Below are positions 1 through 9,864 of a DNA stretch of 64,000 nucleotides, piece by piece. Below the pieces are notes generated by a model. That model made no database searches and was not told the DNA's origin. It worked only from the letters and a program-made list of their open reading frames with translations. Position 1 is the stretch's first letter; each line of letters opens with the position of its first letter. This DNA comes from Oscarella lobularis (taxonomy: Eukaryota > Porifera > Homoscleromorpha > Homosclerophorida > Oscarellidae). A program made the position numbers and the translations under genes. The stretch spans positions 2,790,001 to 2,854,000 of the forward strand of contig NC_089180.1 in assembly GCF_947507565.1 (NCBI RefSeq), read 5' to 3'.

Positions 1-1
1 A

Positions 2-788
2 AAGCACGTCATATTACAGGCCCCGTCCCATGCTGGTTCTTCATATTATAACTATAAAGGAACTCATTCTATCGTATTAATGGCCGTCGTCGATGCTAAC
101 TATAGATTTATATACGTGAATATTGGAAATTATGGGCGCCAAAGCGATGGAGGAATATTTAGCCATAGCACATTTGGAGCATCACTAGAAAGAGACACTC
201 TGAATCTTCCTTTACCTGCTGAATTATTAATAGATGGCAAGTCAAAGATGCTACCTTACGTATTTGTAGGAGATGAAGCTTTTCCGCTAAAAAAGAATCT
301 GCTGCGACCATTTCCGGATCGAAATTTGCCGAATGATGAAGCATTATTTAATTAAAAGTTAGCATATTCATTCCTTGCAATGCTGGAAAATAAAACATTT
401 ATATCTTACCTAGACTGAGTAGAGCTCGCCGTATAGTAGAGAATGCGTTTGGAATTTTGGCCTCGCGCTTGAGAATTTTTCGTCGTGTGCTGATCGCGAG
501 TGTATGCCTTGCAGCTGTTGGCCTACACCTGTAAAAGACTCGGCGTGCTACTGTCCACCAGGATTCATTGATATTGACGACGGAGGGAACGTTCTGCCTG
601 GATCGTGGAGAGAAGAGGGTTAGGGTTAGTATGGAATTGGAGGGGGCCATGGAGCAATTGTGCCGCTGGCAGGGACAGGCGGAAAGTACTTGAAGGCGGC
701 GTCCGAATCTCGCATCGCCTACAAGGAGTATTTTGCAAGTGAGGAGGGTTCAGTGCCATGGCAGATGGCTCATGTTATGAAAACGTAA
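2..788 (+). pseudogene. PIF/Harbinger (HARBI1-like) DDE transposase, broken, cut by window edge
   Basis: This is the nuclease that cuts and joins Harbinger transposon ends. Open reading begins at the window edge with SSYYNYKGTHS and VVDANYRF (first catalytic Asp region). GRQSDGGIF, VGDEAFPL (second Asp) and, after an intron of about 358-413, RRIVENAFGILASR (catalytic Glu helix) follow. Downstream pieces in another frame are YCPPGFIDIDD and GSVPWQM, the usual C-terminal signatures. Order and spacing match the family. It is dead: TAA at 353-355 sits where the family has an aromatic residue before the L-S-R-A-R-R motif, there is a frameshift near 534, and TAG at 621 lies in a TTAGGG-like stretch. 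The family call is confident; the exact intron ends are inferred. Confidence 0.85.
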
Positions 789-808
789 ACTTGGTCATCA
801 CCTAGATA

Positions 809-1027
809 TTAAAGTACACAATAATCAACGTAAAACAGTTTCTTCGCCTCCGTTCTCTGTCTCTGCTGTCTCATTCTCCTCTCTCCCTCTATCTCCCGGT
901 CCATCTCCTTCCGTACTATCTCCAAACCCAGTACAAATTTTGTTAGATATCGTGAGTATAAACAATTTGGTCGGTGGCTAAGGCAGGGGTAGCTACGAAC
1001 AGCTTCTATCAGCATTTCGTCGCTCAT
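809..1027 (-). pseudogene. MADF-like DNA-binding ORF fragment, likely Harbinger partner
   Basis: The reading begins M-S-D-E-M-L-I-E-A-V-R-S-Y-P-C-L, which resembles the first helix of MADF/Myb-SANT domains. It ends in an Arg/Glu-rich helix. Harbinger elements normally carry a second Myb/SANT or MADF gene beside the transposase, and this one converges on the transposase above, as expected. The middle of the domain is not continuous, so an intron or decay is likely. An LTR-like sequence starts 9 bp upstream of the Met codon. Partner role is inferred from context. Confidence 0.4.
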
Positions 1028-1035
1028 ATTGTATA

Positions 1036-1147
1036 TGTAGTGAAGCGTTGTGCTTACCCCAGACTTCAGACTAGACTGTTTTTATTATCTCTCCAACTAC
1101 CCATTATCTATCCTCCCTCCCGTTAGCCCAGATTAGACCTTACTACA
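1036..1147 (-). repeat. Short LTR-like sequence of the minus-strand gypsy element
   Basis: A 112-bp stretch runs TGTAGT...ACTACA on either strand, the TG...CA form of LTR ends. It lies 13 bp beyond the pol stop of the minus-strand gypsy element, where its 3' LTR should be. No second copy is present because the 5' half of the element is missing. No clear polypurine tract precedes it, so the call is tentative. Confidence 0.4.
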
Positions 1148-1159
1148 CTACTACGGCGC

Positions 1160-4100
1160 CTACGAACTGTGTTCATCGCTGTCTGACGTGGCATCTAGGA
1201 CGTAGTCTTCAAAACGCACTGGGAGTCGCGTGATCCGACGTGGTCGTTCGGGTGGTTCGTCTTTCCTTCCGATCGGTTCTGGTGTGAGTGAGGGTGGTTG
1301 CTGAGGGTGGACGTTGTCAGAGGGCGGGGCTACCGGACTTGCGATCGGTTGCGGTTGCACGTTGACGGCTGGAGTTGGTGTCGGAGCCGCTGGTCTTGCG
1401 ATTGGTTGAGGCGTGTTGATTACAGGGCCGCTCGGGACCCGGGATATGACGTTCTCAAAGTCCGTTACATCTCCGACGTCCGTACGGTGTGGGGTTTCGT
1501 TCGCTCCGGTCCCTGGCTGTGGTTGCGAATGATTCGGTGTCGTAGGGGTTCCGAGTGTTTGTCCGTCGTTTGCAGCATCCGTCGTTGTCGTGCTGGATGT
1601 TTCGTCGTGCGGCGCATCGATGGGTTGATAGCACGGTCGTAAGCGGTCGTGATGTACCCATCTCCGTCGCCCTCTTTTGTGTGAATGTTGGATTTGGTAA
1701 ACGTCATTCTCTCCTTGTTTTCGCAGAATTTTAAATGGGCCGTCCCATACCGAAAGTAACTTGTAGACTTTTCCCCGCAGTCGGCCTGGATCATGCAGGT
1801 AGACGAGGTTTGCCGGGCGAGTACAAACGTACGTGGGGTGTCACGCCTTGACGTTGTCGCTCCTTGGCCGCCGTCAAATTGGCATCCACTAATTCCCGTG
1901 CTCTATCCATCTCCGTGGATAACCGTTGAAGATACTCTGATGTATCCGTTGGCGGCGGGGTTGCGCAGCTGCACGCGACGTCGGTTGGAAGGCGGGGTTT
2001 CCTGCCGTATAGCAGCTCAAAGGGCGATGCTCCTGTCGAGGTTTGCTTTGCAACGCGGTAAGCGTGGAGCGCTGACGGTAGCCACAGATCCCAGTCGAGA
2101 GCGCGGTCCCCGCAGCCGAGAAGGGAGCGGTTGAACCTTTCGACCAGGCCATCGCCTTGGGGATGATATGGGGTTGTGCGCGTTTTCTCTAATCCCATCA
2201 TCTGGCACAAGTGGCGTATTACGCGTCCTTCAAAGCTTGGGCTTTGATCGGAGTGAAGTATTCGGGGAACGCCGTGTCGCGATACAATTCCGTCGTAGAG
2301 AGCCCGTGCCACCGTCTCGCTCTTTTGGCCTGCAGTAGCAAATGCTTCCGGCCAGCGGGTGAAGTAGTCGGTACATACCAAGACATATCGATTTCCCCGA
2401 ACGGTCCGAGGAAGTTCAAGGAAGTCAATCGAAATCATTTCAAACGGCCCGCCTACGGGAATTGACCTCCCGGGCGCTTTTGGGCGAGGCGCTACTGCGT
2501 TCGCTCGTTGACAGGTCGAGCAGCGACGAATGTAATCGTCAACGTCGGCGGAAAAGCCGGGTCAATAGTAGCGTTGCAGAAGTGTGTCGGTGGTTTTGCT
2601 GACGCCGGGATGACCGCTGAGAGGATCGCCGTGAAGTTGTTGCAAAATTGTTGGAACGAGGGCTTGCGGCACGACGAGGACCGACGTTGTTTCCAACCGG
2701 GCACCAAGACGACGGTTGCGTTGCAAAATGTTGTGGTCGTCGAGCTGTAGCTGGTCCCACAATTGCCGGTAGCGGCGATGTGCGCCATCGCGCCAAACTC
2801 CTTCTGCTGGTGGTCGTCCTTCGTCCGCTCGAAGGCGGGCAATCACAGTCGCTAAGACATCGTCGGCTTCCTGCATAGCGCGGAGTTCTGCAACGTTGGC
2901 GCTCGCTAGTATCGTTGTGACGGCACACATTCGCGACAGTGCGTCAGCGTCAACGTGCAATCGTCCTGGCTTGTACCTCACTGTGAAGGTGTACTGGCTC
3001 AGGGTGTGCAGCCAGCGACCGACTTTTCCCGCGGGATGCTTCATCGTGTTCAGGTGGAATAGCGGTCGGTGGTCAGTCACGACAACGAACGGTGCTCCCA
3101 AGAGGTATGGGTCAAAATGCGCTGTACCCCATTTAATAGCGAGCAGCTCCTTCTTTGTCGCGCTATAGTTCGTCTCCGTAGCACTCAGCTTCTTGCTGGC
3201 GAAGGCAATAGGGCGTTCGTGGCCGTCGATAATTTGGGAAAGGACGGCGCCAAGTCCAACATCACTGGCGTCTGTTTTGAGCCTGAATTGTTCCGAAAAG
3301 CGCGGAAACGCCAGTACAGGGGCTTCGGTCAGCTTCTCCTTTAGGGTAGCAAAGGCACGCTCTGCTTCCGTTGTCCAGGTGAATTTGGAATGGCCTGTCG
3401 TCAAGTTGTGAAGAGGAGCGGCGATGGTGGAGAATCCAGGGACAAAACGACGATAGTACCCAGCAAAATTGATGAACGATCGTACTTCCGTTTTCGTACG
3501 CGGGTTGGGCCAATTCCGGACTTTATCCACTTTTGTCGGATCCGTCGCGATACCCTCAGCGCTGACGACGTGCCCCAGGTACGGCACCTCCGATCGCACA
3601 AATTGACACTTTTCCGTGCGTAATTTCAGCCCAGCCGTGCGTAGCCGCTCGAAGACTGCGCGTAGGCGGCAAAGGTGTTCCTTGAAGGTGCGTGAGTGTA
3701 CAAGGACGTCGTCGAGGTACACCAGGCAGGAGTCGAGCGTGAGTCCCCGAAGTACAACATCCATCAGACGTTGGAATGTAGCAGGTGCATTTGTAAGTCC
3801 AAACGGCATCACTTAAAATTCGAAGTTGCCGCCGTTCGTCGAAAAGTCAGTTTTAGCCCTGTCTTCCGCAGCCAGAAGGACCTGCCAATAGCCAGAAGCT
3901 AAGTCCAACGTCGTGAAGAATAGGGCGCCTCCGAGACTGTCCAGGGTCTCGTCGATGCGAGGGATGGGGTACGCATTCTTCACCGTAATGTCGTTGAGAA
4001 GGCGGAAGTCTACGCAAAACCGGAACTTCCCATTTTTCTTCGTTACCAGGATGACCGGAGACGACCACGGGCTGCAACTCGGGGTGATGATTCCTTCATC

Positions 4101-4805
4101 CAACATTTCTTGGACTTGGCGATTTGTTTCGGCGCGGAGATGAAAGGGATGACGATATGGACGTTGATGAATTGGGCGGTTCGTCGTAGTAACGATGCGA
4201 TGCTGGCAAATATTAGTGCGCCCCAGATCGGACGGGTGGTGACTGAAAATGTCGTTGTATTCCATGAGGAGAGTCTCTAGAGCTGCACGTTGTGAAGGTG
4301 TCAGAGTGGGCGTGTCCGGAAGTGGCGGTATCCACTGATCGCGTGGCGACGTATTCGAAATAGGGACTGTTAGTGTCGAGGGATCGATCTCTTCCGCCGT
4401 TCCGAGTCGCTTGCCTTTGTACAGTTTACGTTGTCTGCCCACATTGAAAACCCTGACAGGGATGATGCCAGTAGTGTTGTTGGCCGATGACGCGGCGACA
4501 ATCAGGTCGTATTTTTCCGCCAGTTGCTCTGATGGTTCGAATAACAGCGGATGAGACGACGACGTGCAACGCTCCTTGGTATCGGGACAGATGACGGCAC
4601 CGGCGACTATCATTTCCATCTGGCCGGGCGGAAACACGACGGACTCAACGAGTACGACTGAGTACAACGGAGACGACGGGGTCGGTGATGCGGGCAACAA
4701 CGAAGGTGGGGGAGGGGCGATGAGTGGGTGGGAAAATCCCGACGGCAATCGTAATTGACGACGCGAGACGAGTAGATCAATCGCACCGAGGATTGGATTG
4801 GTATC
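1160..4805 (-). pseudogene. Ty3/gypsy pol (protease end, RT, RNase H, integrase)
   Basis: Replication polyprotein of an LTR retrotransposon. Reading 5' to 3' on the minus strand: end of protease (NPILGAIDLL), a Pro-rich linker, RT fingers (KNGKFRFCVDFRLLN, NAYPIPRID), the RT active site VYLDDVLVHS, RNase H (KTDASDVGLGAVLSQ), the H2C2 finger (GHPGVSK...CSTCQ), integrase core Asp/Asp/Glu (ISIDFLE, LHSDQSPSF, GLVERFNRSL), then a GPF-like region and a Pro-rich tail ending at 1,160. The frame stays open for over 3 kb, interrupted by TAA at 3,813-3,815 just before VMPFGL and TGA at 2,562-2,564 after LLQRYY, with one frameshift near 1,800-1,830. Gag and most of protease are absent, so the element is 5'-truncated at about 4,805. 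Confidence 0.93.
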
Positions 4806-5030
4806 AAGGTTCTGTTCATCCTCTCTACCATGCCATCGGTCTGCGGGTGATAAGCTGATGTATTGATTTTTCGCATTCCCGTGAGCGAACACACTTCCTT
4901 TATCAGGCTCGAGAGAAAATCACTGCCCCTATCAGACAATAGCTCCTCGGGCACTCCGTGTCGACATATGATCTCAGTCACCAGCAACCGCGCAATCGTT
5001 TCCGCCTTGTGGTTCTTTCGAAGTCTGTTT
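4806..5030 (-). pseudogene. Integrase-core fragment of a second Ty3/gypsy element
   Basis: Minus-strand reading KAETIARLLVTEIICRHG, then LLSDRGSDFLSSL, TSAYHPQTDGMVERMNRTL: the second catalytic Asp and the Glu of a gypsy integrase. It differs from the integrase of the element at 1.2-4.8 kb, and ends abruptly after NRTL where that element's protease tail begins. This is a junction between two different retrotransposons. The other edge coincides with a dispersed repeat starting at 5,037. Confidence 0.85.
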
Positions 5031-5036
5031 TGGCGA

Positions 5037-5217
5037 TACTGATAAAAAATTCAGCTATTGAAAAATTTATAAAATTTGGGGCAGCTAACAATTATATAAT
5101 CTCTTTTCTTCTGTAAGGCTTTCACAAGAAGGTATTTAATTAAACACCTTGTTTATACTACAAATCAAAAGAGTCTGTCTTTCGTTTAACCTAACGCGCT
5201 CACCTACTAGGAGTACT
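5037..5217. repeat. Dispersed AT-rich repeat, copy A
   Basis: About 181 bp strongly similar, in the same orientation, to 48,851-49,018. Shared blocks include TTCAGCTATTGAAAAATT, GCAGCTAACAATTATATAA and CCTAACGCGCTCAC. Both copies lie beside gypsy remnants, so it may be part of a retrotransposon LTR or a MITE. No terminal inverted repeat was recognised. Confidence 0.75.
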
Positions 5218-6091
5218 CCAACTTCATAATCAATCTACCAGTAGATTTCGCTCTTTTCACAGGCAGTTGTTTACTATTTGATAAAGAGGGAAGTGAATAA
5301 GGTGGTGTACTAGGTACCTCAAGGGTACCACGCCTACCCTTTTTTAATGTGAAATAAAAGATGTTTGAACTATGTCTCTGTATCACGCGCAAGTGTCTTA
5401 CCTTGGAAACCATCTGCAATCGGTGTTTTTGCTCTAAAACACTCTCGGAACCGCCTATTTAGCTTCAAAAACATCCGTGCTTGCCTTTTGAGACGTATCT
5501 TACTTTTTCTAAACGTTTTTACCGAGACAATCGAAGCTATTTTGCGTTTTTCATTATAAAAACTACAATTCTAGTTGAGCAGAATATTTTCTTCCATGTA
5601 TCTTGACAAAGTTGAAAATTCGAAGCCTCCGATCGGTCGAATAGGGTGAGATTTTGAACAAACCGCTCAGATAAAATGGCTGCCGTACGTGTCCCGTATG
5701 CGATCGCTCTTGAATGGGCTTTCTCCATCAAAGAGCGACTAAGCCTTTTCGATTTTACGGATGCCAGGTCGCCATTTTGGATTTTCGAAGGCAAAGGAAG
5801 AAGACGGCGAGGTATTTTTCGCGATCGATTCGCAATTTCGCTATCGCGCAAGCAGTAACTAGCAGCGACAGGCCAGCGAACAAAGAATATGAACGTTCTT
5901 TGGCAGATCTACTGACAGCGTTTTGGGAGCGTTTTGAGCGTCTAGAGGAAGATCGACCGGAAGTAGTTTGAAGCGCTACTCCCCGGTAACCGAAACTCCG
6001 CGAGATTCGCGAGTTGGCTCAAAAGGTAGATACAACGTTGATCTTTATTATTTATTGAAGAAAGTTAGCACAACAAAAAAAACGTGCGTAG
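5218..6091. other. Interval without recognised gene
   Basis: Short overlapping frames occur at 5,676-5,971 (starting MAAVRVPYAIALE and ending in Arg-rich sequence), with no domain I recognise. They could be a 5' exon or promoter region of the downstream family X copy, but no matching sequence was seen upstream of copy 2. Confidence 0.3.
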
Positions 6092-8600
6092 GTGTTGCCT
6101 AATGAACTACACGATCTGAGCAACAGCGTATCCGCCTACGTGTGTAGGCGTCACCGAAACGACGTCGACTCCCTAAAGCGAGTAGTCGACCACCCTCTCT
6201 ACGAGCCACCGCCTAAAAGACTCGCTGTTGCTCCGATCCAGCTCACTGTTCAGGTATTTCACCCCGCTCTTTGCCTAGAAAGCGCCGCTCCACACATCGC
6301 GTCTTCATGCAGCCCGTGCCTCTGTTCACCGGCGGAAGAGAAACAGTGACGCGTCGTACCTAGAAGAAGCACGAGAAGAGCTGAAAGAAGTGAAGGAAGA
6401 GCTGGCAGCTTGCCGTAGGCGTGTGCAAGCTCTTGAAGGCGTGAACAAGGCACTAGCAGCAAGACTGGAAAAATCTCGCACTGGTCCGTAACGGTACATT
6501 TAATGTGAGATAGCGATGAGTACTGTCTTTCCACGCAGATTTTCCGACGTTAGTAAAATCATTTCAAGCAGCTCTGTTCGATCATCACGTCCAAAATGTC
6601 GGAGAAAAGCTATATGACCCAGAGACCATGAAAGCCTTCTGCAAAAAGTGCTCACCTGGGCTATTCGAAATTCTTGAGGATATTTTCACAAGCAGCTACT
6701 CCAGCAGTCTAAGTTAGGATTGTAGAACACAATTGAGACGTCAACGTGTTGTAGGAGAACTGTACCGCTTAGCATACGTGAGCAATCAGGTAAAATTATT
6801 GATGAATATTTAATATAATAATAAATACCTTTTAAAAGCAAATCACAACTTTCGTCAACGATGTTGGCTTGCACCTGTCTCTTTCCGGCTGCTCAGAAGC
6901 GGCCCTCGAATGTGGCCGAGCAGTTGGAATATGCGGTCATCCGAAGACAATCAGGCGATTTTGAAGCGATCTATCACGAGACAATAAAACACAAGTATTA
7001 GTACTAACGCAATGCTACAGAAAATATGCCTCACTTGGCACCGCAGGTAAATGCTTTTATTAATTAAGGATGCTCGAAGGAACAAACGTCTCTCTTTGCT
7101 GATTATTGACGATTTCCACACCATTCATACTATTCAAAGACCTACGTCGTCTGAAACATCAACGGCAATTCACATGGCAACTTGCCTAATCGACGTGCAC
7201 GATGCAATAGCAAGCCTTGCTCTTCCGCCAGCGTCCGTTCATTACTGGCCTTCAGCAGACGTCTGCAAGGGATCTGTCAACGTTGGGAGAGTCATCGATC
7301 TCTTAAACGAGTATTTTCCTTTTTATTGCAAACGTTCCTGGATGACAACGCTGCCAGCCGCCTTTAGCCATTTGGATTACAACGATCTAGAAAAAAGTTT
7401 AGTTGAGTTACGGTAAGAAAATTAAGCTTAGCTACAGTAACGCACTGTGATGTGGCCATCTAGATGTTATACTAAACCGGACCAAAGGGACCGTGACCTT
7501 CTTCGAAGCAGTCGACTTGTTGACGAATTCCATCAAAGTCTAAAGTCATCAACAAAGTTACTATCGACAATGCTGTGAAGAGTACCCCAGCGCTAAAAAG
7601 GTAAATATTTTCTCTGCATTTGCTGCTGAATTGACAAATTATCACAAGATATTTGGAAGAAAACGCTTTACCTTCTCTGGGAGACTATCCTACGTTCTAT
7701 TTCCAAAAGAAACTTATTGCTCAAGTAAAGCGAGACATACCTACATACAACAGATAAATAAGAGACAATGACATTTTCTAGAATCCTGAAAACCGGAAAT
7801 ACAATTCTCTCCTTCCAATTTTAGGACCTTTTCACATGTATCTAAATTCTGTAGAGAATTTATTTACACTGTATCGTCCAATGTTTGAAGGTACACGCTA
7901 GCAGAACCAACACAGAATAAATACATGATTCAACTTCTCTAGGATTGTCTATTTGGTCAACGTAAAATTCTGCCAAAAAATCAAGGCATGAGCGAATGAC
8001 CACTCTAATTGCAGCTCTATTCGGCGGCTGGCTTCTAATTCGCGAAAAGATTTTCTCAATGTTCGGAACGTGCAAGGATTTCGAGTTCCTTGTCTTTCGG
8101 TACCTGCTGGATGAGCTAATCCCTCTTATCTTTTTCTTTTACTCAACTATACATCGAGGCAGCCAATATCAGCTATGGCAAAGTTCAATGATACGGCTTG
8201 CCATCATGTTTATAGTTCAACAGCGCCACAATTACGATAAAGCAATGCTTTCAAGCATTAGTGACTGTCTGCATTACGAAACAGCGATACCACAGTGGCA
8301 ATCGACCTTCTCTTCCAATATCAATGTTTTTAGTGAAAAAAGAAGTTTTTCACTCGTTATTGCGCGCGCAATGCCCATCTTGGTCAAGTGCAGACCAAAT
8401 TGTTGAATTTGCACACGTTCTGAGCGCAAGGCGATTTGATGCCGCGTTTGCAACCCATTTTTTAATCGACGGGGGGGGGGAGAAAAGGCTCAAAGCAGAA
8501 AATCTCTCAGCTGGCAGGAAAAGCAGACATTGCAACAAAATTTAGAAATATATACGAAAACTGCGGAAAGTCAAAAGTGGTAGGAAAATAAAAAAATTAA
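6092..8600 (+). pseudogene. Family X copy 1: multi-exon protein of unknown function, degenerate
   Basis: Function not recognised. Exon blocks in order: YVCRRHRNDVD...HPLYEPPPKRLA (about 6,130-6,255); a coiled coil EEAREELKEVKEELAACRRR (6,360-6,490); FCKKCSPGLFEILEDI and QRVVGELYRLAY (6,540-6,790); ITTFVNDVGLHLSLSGCSE (6,843-6,990); LLIIDDFHTIHTIQRPTSSE to an L-rich end (7,050-7,415); DLLRSSRLVDEFHQSLK (7,465-7,600); YLEENALPSLGDYPTFYF (7,649-7,725); LLPILGPFHMYLNSVENL (7,815-7,890); a long exon with IHRGSQYQLW, QQRHNYDKAMLS and VEVFHSLLRAQCP (7,952-8,550). Blocks match copies at 24.4 kb and 32 kb, so the exons are real. Breaks include a stop near 6,716, frameshifts near 7,540, and a 10-G run at about 8,470 where the frame changes. 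Confidence 0.75.
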
Positions 8601-8862
8601 AAATGTTAAATTAATATCTTTAACTTTATCTACATAACATAACTCAAAAAACGTCTTTACAACTTACACCTTTGTAGCCGTATTTCGACTACTCTTCATC
8701 TTTCTTCTGGCGAGAGAAGCCTAAGAAGACAAAACTTGACGAGGATGACCCATCACTTGACTTCGAACTTCTGGTTAGGCGAAATTGGCCTCTACATTCG
8801 TCCGGATGAATGCAAAGATCTCTAAGTGCAGTTCCTGTACCAAAGTGGCCTCTAAGGATATG

Positions 8863-9055
8863 TCAATGCAAAAGAGGCCGCCTCTGATAAAGAAATCTGA
8901 TCAGAAGAGCATTCATGTTTGTTCCGTCTTCATTTTGATCAGTCACGATGATAAGACGAGCGTAAGGCAGCGCTTTCAACAGAACCGTAATTTTTGTTGT
9001 ACTTGAGACCCACCATCGGAACAATGTTCTTTTTCTTAGCGTCGCCCTCAATCCA
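8863..9055 (-). pseudogene. DNA topoisomerase II fragment (TOPRIM region), degenerate
   Basis: Minus-strand reading MVGLKYNKNYG in one frame, then LKALPYARLIIVTDQNEDG and MNALLIRFLYQRRPLL in the next. This aligns with the eukaryotic topoisomerase II stretch G-L-x-Y-K-K-N-Y ... L-R-Y-G-x-I-M-I-M-T-D-Q-D-x-D-G-S-H ... L-L-I-N-F. The metal-binding D-x-D-x-D is changed to D-Q-N-E-D, the following His is Asn, there is a one-base frameshift between the blocks, and a stop follows R-P-L-L-H. Only about 60 codons survive, so it is a gene fragment captured or copied here, not an enzyme. Confidence 0.75.
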
Positions 9056-9864
9056 GAAACATAAATTAAAATATATATTGAATTTTTTATTTATGACCTA
9101 GTTCTTAGTTGCTTCCAGCATTTTTTAAGATGATAGACGCCAAAATGATTGCGTCCGATGTTGCCAAGTCAACGCGAATGCTTTTGCCCTTGACTGCCAA
9201 CAGGCACGATTTTGACTTGAATGAATATGGATATCTTTGATCTCGGCTGCTACTTAGTGACGTCACAGCAGACAGCGTGAAAGCATACAGCATCCCACGT
9301 CCAATCGAAAAAAATGTATCGCACGTTTTCGATCCCTCCCAGCCCTTTCGATCGCTTCTAATAAGTCTCTAAACAGCGTTGCTAGCGTAAAATATCTCGC
9401 CCAAAAATGAGGCCCCAATAGGGTACACAGGGGAACAGAGCAACGAAGTCTTTCTCTAAAGTGCTTTAAGAATCTCTGTGTTGCTAAATTTGCTTTTACA
9501 ACAGTTGCTAAACGGCTATACTGCCGATTCGGAGAGAAAAAGCAACTTTCGTCAACATGTTACTTAGAGAGAAGCGCTTCCTAAATACTTATACACCTAA
9601 TGCGCATTCGCTTCTGCACTAATGGCTGCGTGCTAGAGCTTGTTTTACAGAGAATTTCCTCCTCTTTCTAACGGTACAACGCACGTGTTTCTTCCTAGCT
9701 TTGATTTCTCAAAAATTAGCCTAACGTGATTAGTGTACGCCTAGACACCAAACGGCTCGATCCGACCCACTGAATTATTTTCGGCGAGCGCTGAAGCTAA
9801 ACCCGAATAGGATTTAGACAAATATACGCTCTGTACTATTCGATTCCGCGCCTAAGGCTATTTT
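9056..9864. other. Interval without recognised gene
   Basis: No domain, RNA gene or clear repeat seen. A short minus-strand frame at 9,105-9,293 has no recognisable feature. The first units of the hairpin array begin near 9,870. Confidence 0.4.

Noticed and set aside
4813-4892. Extension of the gypsy pol frame upstream to a Met at 4,892
   Set aside because: That part is the integrase fragment read in the wrong frame; the element's own sequence starts near 4,805.
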